Part shown: positions 10,334 through 21,442 of the stretch, piece by piece
Layout of the letters: each line of letters starts with the position of its first letter
Position numbering within the stretch: the first letter of the stretch is position 1
From: Microglena sp. YARC
Lineage: Eukaryota > Chlorophyta > Chlorophyceae > Chlamydomonadales > Chlamydomonadaceae
Length of the DNA: 64,000 nt
Assembly: GCA_022414725.1 (NCBI GenBank)
Contig: CM039464.1
Location: 58,651,793 to 58,715,792, forward strand
Reading direction: 5' to 3'
Program-made: the position numbers and the translations under genes
Notes under the pieces: generated by a model
What the model was told of the DNA's origin: nothing
Seen by the model: the letters and a program-made list of their open reading frames with translations, nothing else
Database searches by the model: none

Positions 10334-11440
10334 TAGCCTAATACAACATCGTATTACGATTTCGCAGTGTGATTTGCGGTCGGACACGTGTTTTGCCAAT
10401 GAGGTTGTAGAGTCGGCTGGGCGTGTCCCTGGCGTGCGTAGGATTGAACACATAGTCTCGACAGCCTGGACACGTGGCATCTGAATTATGGCCAACCGCT
10501 GGCATTCAAACCACTAAGCAACTAAAACCTGAACACATTAGAAGTCACGGGCAGGACATGGGGCAAACAATCGAGAAATAGTTGATATGCAGAATGCGAG
10601 AAAGTGAGAGGAGGGAGGCTGGGAGTTTCAAAAGTAGTGGAGTAAGTAGGTCCTCATAGCAGAATAAGCTACACAACATTTGAACACTTTTGAGAAGGAT
10701 CATGACCGCTGCAATGCTGATATCTCTAGTCATGCGCACTCCAACTACGAGCCAACTGTTTGGGTGCAGAGTTTGCTTGGATCAGCAGCACAGATGGAGA
10801 GAGACAAACTAATGTACAATGAGACACGTGGAACCTAGGGGGGTCATCAGAGGCCTAAAGCATACATACAACATATATAATATATATAAACCATGACATG
10901 CCATGCTATGCTGCACCATGCCATGCCATACCAATATACTATGCAGGTAGGTACAAACCATACCATGCTATGCTACACCATGCCATACCACACCATTAGG
11001 ACATTGTATCATGCATGCTGGAATACACCATGCCATGCCATGCTATACTACACCATGCCATAGCACACCCTACTACCATGCTAACATGCATGTAGGTTTA
11101 AACCATACCATGCCATGCTACACCATGCCATACCACACCAATATACCTTTGTATCATGCATGTTGGTATAACCCATAACATGCCATGCTATGCTGCACCA
11201 TGAGAGACCATACCAATATACCATGCTATGCCACACCATGTTATACGACAACATACTACCAAGTTACCATGCATGCAGGTATAAACCATAACATGCCATG
11301 CTACGCTGCACCATGTCATACCATATCAATAAACCATGCATGTAGGTACAAATCATACCATGCTAAGCTAACCCATACCATATGACACCATTATGTGTGG
11401 TGTGATGTGGTAGGTTGAGGTGTGTTTTTGTGTGTTTTCG
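10334..11440 (+). repeat. Dispersed repeat block, copy 1
   Basis: This block recurs at about 40372-41420, at 55790-56350, and in part at 50378-50600. It starts with a CCTAATACAACATCGTATTACG-like segment, contains stretches such as GACACGTGGCATCTGAATTATGG, and passes into a degenerate array of CATGC-rich motifs. No coding capacity is convincing. Short minus-strand frames within it are present in other copies but show no recognisable domain. Its right end holds a short run of GTGTGG pentamers before the 165-bp satellite begins. Confidence 0.75.
10885..11400 (+). repeat. CATGC-rich degenerate tandem repeat
   Basis: Loosely periodic units of about 60-75 bp are built from CCATGCCATGCTA, CACCATGCCATACCA and CATGCATGTAGGTATAAACC-like pieces. 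The same array occurs at about 40910-41405, and shorter degenerate versions lie at 53610-53860 and 59390-59620. Confidence 0.8.
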
Positions 11441-11446
11441 GGTATT

Positions 11447-14140
11447 CTGAGTCTTCCATTTTTTATCAATATCAGGCTGGCTGGTCCCCACCCCTAGCTT
11501 ATTTGCTCGATGCGCCAGCCTCCTCAATATAAAAAGAGTCATAATTGGATGGGATAAGTTTTAATGTGTTGCTGAAGTGGAAGGGAACCCAAATCACCAC
11601 TCCCATGAAAATCTGAGTCTTCCATTTGTTTACAATATCAGGCTGGCTGGTCTCCGCCCCTAGCTTATTCGCTCGATGCCCCAGACTCCTCAAAATAAAA
11701 AGTATCAGAATTGGATTGGATAAGTTGTCCTGTGTTGCTGAAGTGGAAGGGAACCCAAATCACCCACTCACATGAAATTCTGAGTCTTCCATTTTTTACA
11801 ATATCAGGCTGGCTGGTCTCCGCCCCTAGCTTATTCGCTCGATGCCCCAGACTCCTCAAAATAAAAAGTATCAGAATTGGATGGGATAAGTTTTCCTGTG
11901 ATGCTGAAGTGGAAGGGAACCCAAATCACCCACTCCCATGAAATTCTGAGTCTTCCATTGTTTCACAATATCAGGCTTGCTGGTCCCCACCCCTAGCTTA
12001 TTATTCAATGCCTCCTGAACAAAAAAAGTATCAGAATTGTATGGGAGAAGTTGTCCTGTGTTGTTGAAGTGGAAGAGAACCCAAATCACCCACTCACATG
12101 AAATTCTGAGTCTTCCATTTTTTCACAATATCAGGCTGGCTGGTCCCCACCCCTAGCTTATTTGCTCGATGCGCCAGCCTCCTCAAAAATATAAGTATCA
12201 GAATTGGATGGAAGAAGTTTTCCCGTGTTGCTGAAGTGGAAGGGAACCCAAGTCACCCACTCCTATGAAATTCTGAGTCTTCCATTTTTTTACAATATCA
12301 GGCTTGCTGGTCTCCGCCCCTAGCTCATTCGCTCGATGCGCCAGCCTCCTCAACATAAAAAGTATCAGAATTGGATAGGATAAGTTGTCCTGTGTTGCTG
12401 AAGTGGAAGGGAACCCAAATCACCCACTCCCATGAAAATCTGAGTCTTCCATTGTTTCACAATATCAGGCTGCCTGGTCTCCGCCCCTAGCTCATTCGCT
12501 CCATGCGGCCAGCCTCCTCAACATAAAAAGTATCAGAATTGGATGGGATTAGTTTTCCTGTGTTGCTGAAGTGGAAGGGAACCCAAATCACCCACTCCCA
12601 TGAAATTCTGAGTCTTCCATTGTTTCACAATATCAGGCTTGCTGGTCCCCACCCCTAGCTTATTATTCAATGCCTCCTGAACAAAAAAAGTATCAGAATT
12701 GTATGGGAGAAGTTGTCCTGTGTTGTTGAAGTGGAAGAGAACCCAAATCACCCACTCACATGAAATTCTGAGTCTTCCATTTTTTCACAATATCAGGCTG
12801 GCTGGTCCCCACCCCTAGCTTATTTGCTCGATGCGCCAGCCTCCTCAAAAATATAAGTATCAGAATTGGATGGAAGAAGTTTTCCCGTGTTGCTGAAGTG
12901 GAAGGGAACCCAAGTCACCCACTCCTATGAAATTCTGAGTCTTCCATTTTTTTACAATATCAGGCTTGCTGGTCTCCGCCCCTAGCTCATTCGCTCGATG
13001 CGCCAGCCTCCTCAACATAAAAAGTATCAGAATTGGATAGGATAAGTTGTCCTGTGTTGCTGAAGTGGAAGGGAACCCAAATCACCCACTCCCATGAAAA
13101 TCTGAGTCTTCCATTGTTTCACAATATCAGGCTGCCTGGTCTCCGCCCCTAGCTCATTCGCTCCATGCGCCAGCCTCCTCAACATAAAAAGTATCAGAAT
13201 TGGATGGGATTAGTTTTCCTGTGTTGCTGAAGTGGAAGGAAACCCAAATCACCCACTCCCATGAAATTCTGAGTCTTCCATTGTTTCACAATATCAGGCT
13301 GGCTGGTCCCCACCCCTAGCTTATTATTCAATGCCTCCTGAACAAAAAAAGTATCAGAATTGTATGGGAGAAGTTGTCCTGTGTTGTTGAAGTGGAAGAG
13401 AACCCAAATCACCCACTCACATGAAATTCTGAGTCTTCCATTTTTTCACAATATCAGGCTGGCTGGTCCCCACCCCTAGCTTATTTGCTCGATGCGCCAG
13501 CCTCCTCAAAAATATAAGTATCAGAATTGGATGGAAGAAGTTTTTCCGTGTTGCTGAAGTGGAAGGGAACCCAAGTCACCCACTCCTATGAAATTCTGAG
13601 TCTTCCATTTTTTTACAATATCAGGCTTGCTGGTCTCCGCCCCTAGCTCATTCGCTCGATGCGCCAGCCTCCTCAACATAAAAAGTATCAGAATTGGATG
13701 GGATAAGTTGTCCTGTGTTGCTGAAGTGGAAGGGAACCCAAATCACCCACTCCCATGAAAATCTGAGTCTTCCATTGTTTCACAATATCAGGCTGCCTGG
13801 TCTCCGCCCCTAGCTCATTCGCTCCATGCGCCAGCCTCCTCAACATAAAAAGTATCAGAATTGGATGGGATTAGTTTTCCTGTGTTGCTGAAGTGGAAGG
13901 GAACCCAAATCACCCACTCACATGAAATTCTGAGTCTTCCACTTTTTACAATATCAGGCTGGCTGGTCTCCGCCCCTAGCTTATTAGTCGATGCACTGGT
14001 TTTCTCAAAAGAAAAAGTGTCAGAATTGGATGGGAGAAGTTGTCCTGTGTTGCTGAAGTGGAAGGGAATCCAAATCATCCACTCACACAAAAGTCTGAGT
14101 CTTTCTTTTTTTGATAATATCAGGCTGGCTAGTCTCCGCC
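11447..14140 (+). repeat. 165-bp satellite array with higher-order period of about 661 bp
   Basis: About 16 monomers of roughly 165 bp each contain CTGAGTCTTCCATT, ACAATATCAGGCTGGCTGGT, CGCCCCTAGCTTATTCGCTC, AAGTATCAGAATTGGATGGG and TTGCTGAAGTGGAAGGGAAC. Monomers with distinctive variants (for example the TTATTATTCAATGCCTCCTGAAC form) recur at about 11990, 12655 and 13315, giving a four-monomer higher-order repeat of about 661 bp. Open frames on both strands are by-products of the repeat, not genes. Confidence 0.92.
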
Positions 14141-14219
14141 CGAGAAGTTGTCCTGCGTTGCTGAGGGGAATGTGAACCTCAACCACAACAGGTGTTTGGT
14201 ACCGAATTATGCCTGTTTG

Positions 14220-14714
14220 GAAGAAAATTACTTGTTTGCCCTCTCACTGTAGTTGAAGCAACAGATGCAGACCATGTGCTTGGCAAGGCAGATGCCAAGA
14301 ATGTCCTACTTCCACAGCATCAAGAAGAGGGATTCAATGGACCTTGCATTGAGGTCAACGTAATGTGATGTTTTAGTTGTGTCATGCTCTGTTGGTAGCT
14401 GAATGTGATGATGGTACCTAGGTTATTGAATTCACCTAACTCAAAACGTATGCCTCTTGCAGATGAGGGTTTACCAAGATGCTTACTTGTGTGCTGATCA
14501 AGTTGTTGGTGGTTTCCCAGAACATGGTGACAACGACTTTGAGGAGAGCAAAGCACCAACTGACAAGGACTCTACCGATGAAGAATATGAGGATGGCATT
14601 AACCAAGACGATGATGGCACTAACATTGACAATGATGACACATTATATCGCCAGCAGCAGCAACAACAACAGTCACCACAAGACCACCACTATCCTTTAG
14701 CCAATGGAGCATAG
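14220..14714 (+). other. Possible exon pair of an unidentified gene
   Basis: A segment at about 14250-14355 can be read as coding and ends before GTAATG, a possible splice donor. A pyrimidine-rich stretch ends in CTCTTGCAG at 14461, a good splice acceptor. The following frame runs to 14714, is rich in Asp and Glu, and ends in a poly-Gln stretch encoded by CAG/CAA repeats. Joining the two keeps the frame. No domain is recognised. It could be a fragment of a host or transposon gene. Confidence 0.3.
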
Positions 14715-14774
14715 CAGCTAAGCAGGAGTAGCTCAGAAGTCTAGCAGCCTAGAAACGTATAGCAGGAGCAGGTA

Positions 14775-15870
14775 CTCTTGTGTCGTAGGCTGGCTAGAAG
14801 CTAGATGCTACACCTCCTTGTTTGACTAGGCCCCACACTAGTTTATCTGTGCGGGAGCTGGCTAGAAGCGGTATGTTACCCCTCCTTGTTTGACTAGGCC
14901 CCACAGTGGTTTGTCTGTGCGGGAGCTGGCTAGAAGCTGCATGCTACCCCTCCTTGATTGACTAGGCCCCGCAGTAGTTTGTCTGTGCGGGAGCTGGCTA
15001 TCTAGAAGCTGCATGCTACCCCTCCTTGTTTTACTAGACTCCGCAGCAGTTAGTGTGGGCGGGAGCTGGCTAGAAGTTGCGTGCAACCCCTCCTTGTTTT
15101 ACAAAGGCCCCTCAGTAGTTTGTCTGTGCGGGGAGCTGGCTAGAAGCTGCATGCTACCCCTCCTTGTTTGACTAGGCCCCGCAGTAGTTTGTCTGTGCGG
15201 GAGCTGTCTAGAAGCTGCATGCTACCCCTCCTTGTTTTACTAGACCCCGCAGCAGTTAGTGTGGGCGGGAGCTGGCTAGAAGTTGCGTGCAACCCCTCCT
15301 TGTTTGACAAAGGCCCCTCAGTAGTTTGTCTGTGCGGGAGCTGGCTAGAAGCTACATTCTACCCCTCCTTGTTTGACTAGGCCCCGCAGTAGTTTGTCTG
15401 TGCGGGAGCTGTCTAGAAGCTGCATGCTACCCCTCCTTGTTTGACAAGGCCCCGCACTAGTTTGTCTGTGTGGGAGCTGGCTAGAAGCTGCGTGCTACCC
15501 CTACTTGTTTGACTAGGCCCTGGACTTGTTTGTCTGTGTGGGAGCTGGCTAGAAGCTGCTTGCTACCCCTCCTTATTTGACTAGGCCCCACACTAGTTTG
15601 TGTGTGTGGGAGCTGGCTAGAAGCTGCATGCTACCCCTCCTTGTTTGACTAGGTCCCGCACTAGTTTGGTTGTGCGGGAGCTGGCTAGAAGCCGCATGCT
15701 ACCCCTCCTTGTTTGACTAGGCCCCGGACTTGTTTGTGTGTGTGGGAGCTGGCTAGAAGCTGCATGCTACCCCTCCTTGTTTGACTAGGCCCGCAGTAGT
15801 TTGTATGGGGGGGAGCTGGCTAGAAGCTGCATGCTAGTATGCTACCCCTTATTGTATGACTAGGCCCCTC
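14775..15870 (+). repeat. 68-bp tandem repeat
   Basis: About 16 copies of a unit of roughly 68 bp contain GGGAGCTGGCTAGAAGCTGC, ATGCTACCCCTCCTTGTTTG, ACTAGGCCCCGCAGTAGTTT and GTCTGTGC. Copies vary by single substitutions and small indels. Open frames arise from the repeat itself. Confidence 0.92.
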
Positions 15871-16190
15871 AGTAGTTTGTGTTCCATGGATTTCATCAAG
15901 GACCTGACGAGGAATTGGCTGGTGAAGGAGCACTTCAAAGTCGCTGTGCGGGCTTTTGTTGTGGTGCTTCCCTAAAACGAGGAATTAAGAAATGTAACTA
16001 TGCAAGCCCTAGGGAATTTCTGGAATGTATACTACGGTATCGTTTTTCCCCCAGCAAAACTGTAATCATGCAGAATCGTAAAAAACTGTTATTATTGTTT
16101 TCATGTCCTTAAAGTGCTGACCCAGGAATCGGACCCAAACGATTATTAAAGTTGTGTGCAAAAACCTTAGGAAAATCACTGGCCTGATAC
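15871..16190. other. No gene recognised
   Basis: This is unique-looking sequence between two tandem arrays. A 77-codon frame at 15879-16112 has no recognisable motif. Nothing can be assigned. Confidence 0.5.
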
Positions 16191-16835
16191 ATAGATGGTT
16201 TACAGATGCCTCCAGCGTTGAATTCGTTAAGCGACTCAGCTGTAACTATATGTGGTATACTTTGTGTTTGTGCTTCCAAACCGGGGTGGAAAACCCTCGT
16301 AGTATGATGTGGCCACGGTGCCTGCATCCGGAGGCATCGATGGTGATTATTTTTAATGAGGTGGTCCTACGGTGACTATAGTTAGCTCCGGCTTACGCTA
16401 TGGTGTCCTTAACTCCACATCCTGTGAGTGACTTTATTACACGGATGTAGCAATTTCAATTTCAATATGGTTTACAGAAGTCTCCAGCATTGAATTTGTT
16501 ACACGATTCATCCATATAAATATATTGTTTACAGAAGTATCCAGCATTGAATTTGGAACAAAAGTCACCCGTATGAATATGTATGTTTCATATGTCTCAA
16601 GCATCTCATTGTTCACACGAGTGCCCGTATGAATATATATGTTTCAGAAGTCTCCAGCACTGAATTCGTTACACTACTCAGCCGTATATATAAATGGTTT
16701 ACAGAAGTCTCCAGCATTGAATTCGTCACACGACTCAGCCGTATCTATAGATTGTTTGCAGAAGTCTCCAACGTTGAAGTTGTTTCACGAGTCACCCGTA
16801 TGAATATTCATGCTTCAGAAGTCTCCAGCAGGAGT
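16191..16835 (+). repeat. 57-bp diverged tandem repeat
   Basis: Seven to eight diverged units contain GGTTTACAGAAGTCTCCAGC, ATTGAATTCGTTACACGACT and CAGCCGTATATATAA-like pieces, at about 16195, 16469, 16524, 16583, 16640, 16693 and 16750. A further fragment lies at about 17795-17840. Confidence 0.8.
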
Positions 16836-16914
16836 ACACAAAATCTTCTAACGACATGCCTAAAAAAACCGAGGAGCCGCTGCTTGCCGTCTTATGATCT
16901 TCAGCTGCTCAGTC

Positions 16915-17590
16915 TGGACCACAAATGTGGGCTGCTCCACTGCTGGGGTGGGGATGGGGTGGGTTGGAATGGGGGTGGAGGGAAGATACTTATTGCATGA
17001 GGTCCAAAGTGGTGCCAATGGACTGCCCTTGCCAAAGCCTACACATGGGTGGTCTCAGAATTTTCACTGGTGGTGGTGGGGTTGGGTGGGGGGCTGGGCT
17101 AGTGGGCTGGGCTGGGCTGGACTGGGGTTCGGGTTTGTGTGTGGGCTGTGTGGGTGGGTGGGTGGGTGGGGGCTGGGATGGGCTGGTGGTGGGTGGGGGT
17201 GGGGGAGGGGGAGGTAAATACTTATTGCATGAGGTCCAAAGTGGTGCAAATGGACTGCTCTTGCCAAGGCCTACTCATGAGTAGTCTCAGAATTTTCACT
17301 GGTGGTGGTGGGGTTGGGTGGGTGGGTGGGTGGGTGTGGTGGGGGGGCTGGGCTGGGCTGGGCTGGGCTGGGCTGGGCTGGGCTGGGCTGGGCTGGGCTG
17401 GGCTGGGCTGGGCTGGGCTGGGGTTTGGGTATGGGTGTGGGGCTGTGTGGGTAGGTGGGTGGGGGCTGGGCTGGGCTGGTGAGGGTGGGGGTGGGTGGGT
17501 GGGGGGAGGGGGAGGTAAATACTTATTGCATGAGGTCCAGAGTGGTGCCAATGTACTGCCCTTACAAATGGCCTACTCATGGGGTCGTCT
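16915..17590 (+). repeat. G-rich minisatellite with (GGGCT)n core
   Basis: Three copies of a segment with TACTTATTGCATGAGGTCCA and CTCAGAATTTTCACTGGTGG (about 16985, 17215 and 17515) are separated by G-rich tracts of GGGTGGGTGG and GGCTGGGCTGG. A pure (GGGCT)n run of about 15 repeats lies at 17345-17420. The plus strand could form G-quadruplexes. Long frames on both strands are repeat artefacts. Confidence 0.88.
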
Positions 17591-18330
17591 CAGAATTTCA
17601 TTTAGAAGACCTGAGTAAAAAGTTAGCAAAACACAAATGAGGTTCTCACTCCCCCCCCCCCCCCCCCCTCCTAAATGAGATGCTCAGAAAATCTGAAACA
17701 ATGCTCAATAAATCGCAAATGTTCGAGTGTTATACTTCCTATACTCTGAATAAATCTATCGGCTTATTTCAATCTTTCGCAGAGGATGCTACCTCCTGTC
17801 TCCAGTATCGAATATTTTACACGAGTCATCCGTATAAATTTGTTGTTGTTCTAAGATAGAGTGGGAGATTTTGACTCCCTTTACATTCAGCATCACTGTG
17901 CAGCTTGTCTAATTTAATTCTGTAAATTTTTATTATGGGGGAAGCCCCATCCTCCTCGCCTACCACCTCTGCTCTGGCCGCTCGACGCAGCTGTCTACAC
18001 TGTGCAGCTCCAGAAAATTGAATGCAGCCATGCTTGAACTTCACATGGAGTGTGTCCATGTCACTACGCAACCGCATGATAAAACATCTACCAGGAGAGC
18101 AATTATCCATGTTGACTCAGCTGAAACATGAACATAAGTCTGCACCAGCTTCACACTATCAAGAGGGGTAAAGGGACGTTGGGTAATCACTGAGTTCACA
18201 TTTCTAGCTGAAGCAAGGCCCGAGATCAGACGAATGTCCTGCACTTGCTCTTGCTTCTGTTGCTGTGACTTCCGATGCTGTTGCTGCGACTTCTAAGGGT
18301 TAACTTCCCCCCTCCCTTCCCCACGCCCCT
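17591..18330. other. No gene recognised
   Basis: This holds an 18-C homopolymer at 17651-17668 and a fragment of the 57-bp repeat near 17795-17840. The minus-strand frames at 17826-18244 lack recognisable motifs. Confidence 0.5.
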
Positions 18331-19302
18331 ACATACGCTGGAGCAGAGGGGAGGGGTGACACGAGGAGGGGGGCCTACGATTTTGGCCAAGACCCGCTAT
18401 GATCAGACTTCGAAGGCAAGGTACCTTTCGGAACATCTTCTCGCGAGCTTCGAGGTTGCAAACAAAACTTCATCGCTTTCGTCTTGTTCCCCCCCAGAAA
18501 CTCATTTTCCGGCCTTCTGATCCTCCTTGGTCTCGGTCTGAAAGTGGCCATCCAACGCGTATCGGCCCATGGTGCTTCTTCTCGTTGCTTCTCGTTGCGC
18601 AAAACCTGCGTTGGCTGTAGGCAGGAGCCTCATGCAGCCCCTCATATGATTTTCGTTTGTGTAAATTTGTGTATTCGACACAGGCGAGTCTTCGCGCAGG
18701 GGTGGGTGGGTTTCCCAGGTAGACGAGGCAGCCTCGCCAGGCAGGGCTGAGGCTCATCGCTAGTCACGTCCAGACAGTTTTCCCGAAACTAAAATTTCTG
18801 TACCGGACAGAACAGCGCCAGAACGAATGAGCAAGTGCCGAACCAAGCTCGGGGTCCATGCACCGCAATCGCCCGGGACCTCCAGCGCATCTTCAGAGCA
18901 GGCTATGGAAACCGAACGGCTAAACAATCTGACAGAATTCCCTCCCCCCCTTTGCGAGCTAGATCTCAGGCGCCGGTGGTCCCATTCGAGAGTCAAAAAC
19001 AGTTTCGCGCATCGCAGAAAAAACTCGGCGACAAGCTTGTCTAACGTCATTTCACCTGAGGACACCGAAGTAGCCTGACGTGACTCCGCGGGGATTAGGA
19101 TCCGAGGTCCACCCTTGCGCAGTTTCCCACAAAGTGATGGTTGATCCTGGAAAAATTGCGGTCTGACAAAACGAAAATCCGAAGGTTCTAAGCAGAGGGT
19201 TGACCTTTCCGGGATTTGAAACCCTATGATATCGAGTCTGGGTCTAAAACGTTGGCCCCCCTCCTCGTGTCACCCCTCCCCTCTGCGCTGGAGCACGTCT
19301 AT
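18331..19302. mobile_element. Putative foldback element (inverted repeat about 45 bp)
   Basis: The left arm at 18331-18374 (GAGGGGAGGGGTGACACGAG core) is the reverse complement of the right arm at about 19255-19302 (CTCGTGTCACCCCTCCCCTC core), with a 0.88-kb interior. Similarity decays quickly inside the arms. The interior has several short frames on both strands without recognisable domains. It could be a non-autonomous DNA transposon. No target duplication was identified. Confidence 0.45.
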
Positions 19303-20230
19303 ACCTGCGCTAACTCATGCAGGTAGCATGGCTGGAATGGCTGGACGAGTGGATATTGGTGCCAATGGATTCGGGGGGGATATTGAGGCCGTCAAGACCC
19401 ATGGCCTTGCCATTGAGAACATTCGAGGAATGCAAAGGTCCGCATGGCAGACAGAAGCAACAGGAACGAAGTTGAGCGATATTCTAAGCGGCATGGGTGT
19501 TCATGATGAAGACCATCCCGATTTTAGACCTGCCATCCATGTGCGAAAAAGGGTGAAAACGGGTCCCGGGGAAATATTTTCCTTGACCTCGATGCTGATG
19601 CTCGAAATGTTCTGCCTGAATGAATGGTAGCTAATGGACGTAGGGAAGGCTTTGCGCGTAACAGATAGCCAATTTGTCGCTCAGCGAGTTCATTCGAGTT
19701 CGTTTCCTGAACTCACTAGTGCCTACTCACCACGACTTGGTGAGGGACTGAGGTCAGCCCGCGAGCTCTTGCGGTTCCGAGCGTCCACCACTTTATAATC
19801 TATGAAGGTACAAGCTGTCAAGCTCTACTCCGGTAGAAACCATCATGCTATCTAGTGTTCTGAATAGTTTCGCATGCGGCTCAAGACCACCCTGGAATAT
19901 TGAGGGCCGAATATCGGAGCTTTCTCAGACTGGGTGTCCAGGCCACCCATTTGACGGTGGGGGCAGCCTGTTATCCTAAATATGCTTCAGAAAGCTTGCG
20001 AAGCAAAAAAACTGAGCGCGCATGGGGCCCGAACAAGAAAATAAGAATCTGAGATTACATGATCATCCTAACCTGACATTACACGCGGGTGCTGTACTGC
20101 CAGGTCTGGAGATATTGCCTCGGGCTACGCCATCGCCGCAAAACCCGTCGTGGCGGGGGTTAAACCTCATATCCCCGCTCAGGCCATAACACAGCGTGCG
20201 GTAACCTATACATCTCTGGGTAAACCCTTA
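19303..20230. other. Left flank of the virus; no gene recognised
   Basis: A frame of about 100 codons starts at an ATG near 19329 and ends at 19630, with no domain recognised. The remainder, up to the viral terminal repeat, has only short frames. Base composition is more GC-rich than the viral genes to the right. Confidence 0.45.
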
Positions 20231-21435
20231 AGAGGGCGTTTACACGAGCCGGTTATCTCGGCCAGTTAAGTTGGCGAGATAACCAAATAGTTAGCGCCAC
20301 GTATGCCCGAACCCTCAACGAACGCAAACTTAACCAGTTTCTGTTTACACGTGCATTTGCGCTCGCAGTTTGCGTTCGGTCAGGTTGGTCGTGTACTTCT
20401 GGATAGCCTCGTGATTTTTGAATTTTGGGTGACAGACGAGCTATTTTCGGGCCTTGCACCCCAGCACGAACCGTGCTGTGAAGCAAGCGACTTCGAGGCG
20501 ACCCGTCGATCGAGATTGCTGGGTGAGATCTGGCAGCTGATCATCAACATCTGCTCAGCCAATGCCTTCTTGCTTCCTGCTCTAGAAAATTCGAATCTGC
20601 AGAAATTGACGAACTGAACTGGAGCTAGCGTAGCCGATATATCTCACAGCTCGGAAGCCAAACGAACTTAACGAACCACTAACCTTAACCTTTAACCCGT
20701 AACAAGGGCGTGACCGCCCTTGTGTTGGATTGGACCAATTGGACCAAGGGATCCGCTGGGGATCACCCGCTGGGGATGGGGATGGCCGGATAGGTACCCC
20801 CCCTGTAAGTAGGGTTGTTTTGTGTGCGGTATGAGGTGTGCGGTGTGTCTAACCTTGTTGCTGCCCTCGTGAACCTTGTTGCTGCCCTCGTGGCTGTTCT
20901 TGCGAAATGTGTGTCTCGTATACCGCGCTTTGGTACACAGTCGCGCGTTACCACCTAAACTGGGGCTGTGCAAGTAAGTATGGCACTAACGGCACGACGG
21001 CATCTTTCCCGAGTATATAGAAAATTCCGAAAAATGCCAAAGAAGGGTAGGTAAATTCCGCGACTGTCTAGCGATGGCCCGGGCTATTTGTTTTTGTGGG
21101 CGTTCTGTCGATATTCTCTCAAATGATCATGCAGTACCAACAATTCGCCTAAGATTCGGGAGGTTACACGATTCGCCTTTTAGTCTCATACGCAAAGCGT
21201 GTGTCGATAAGAAAAAATAGTAGTCGTCGGCAGGCCCAGTACAACGTTTACCCCCCCCCAGCGCCCACAGTATGGGCCTTGCCCCCCCCTAGAATTCCAG
21301 CCGAATCAAAATATGGCAAAATACGACAATTTACGATTCGTTACACTTTGTTACACCTTTCTACTCTCCGCGCAGGATGCGACTGTCTACCGGTTACCGT
21401 TCCGCCCCCGCTACTCGCAAGAGGAGGAATGGAGG
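20231..21435 (+). repeat. Left terminal inverted repeat of the virus
   Basis: The outer 39 bp (20231-20269) match the reverse complement of 38020-38058 at 38 positions by eye. The inner part (about 20960-21435) matches the reverse complement of about 37051-37530 with indels: shared stretches include CTTTCCCGAGTATATAGAAAA-like, GGGCTATTTGTTTTTGTGGG and AAAAAATAGTAGTCGTC. The middle (20300-20950) is not clearly shared. It contains a short direct repeat of CTTGTTGCTGCCCTCGTG near 20855-20900. The integrase stop lies 8 bp inside the inner edge. Confidence 0.85.
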
Positions 21436-21442
21436 ATCCTGG

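Noticed and set aside
11499..14186. Minus-strand frames of 64-123 codons in the 165-bp satellite
   Set aside because: They repeat with the satellite period and carry no protein-like conservation between monomers.
17064..17618. Trp/Gly-rich and Pro-rich frames in the G-rich minisatellite
   Set aside because: Direct translation of GGGCT and GGGTGG repeats in several frames.
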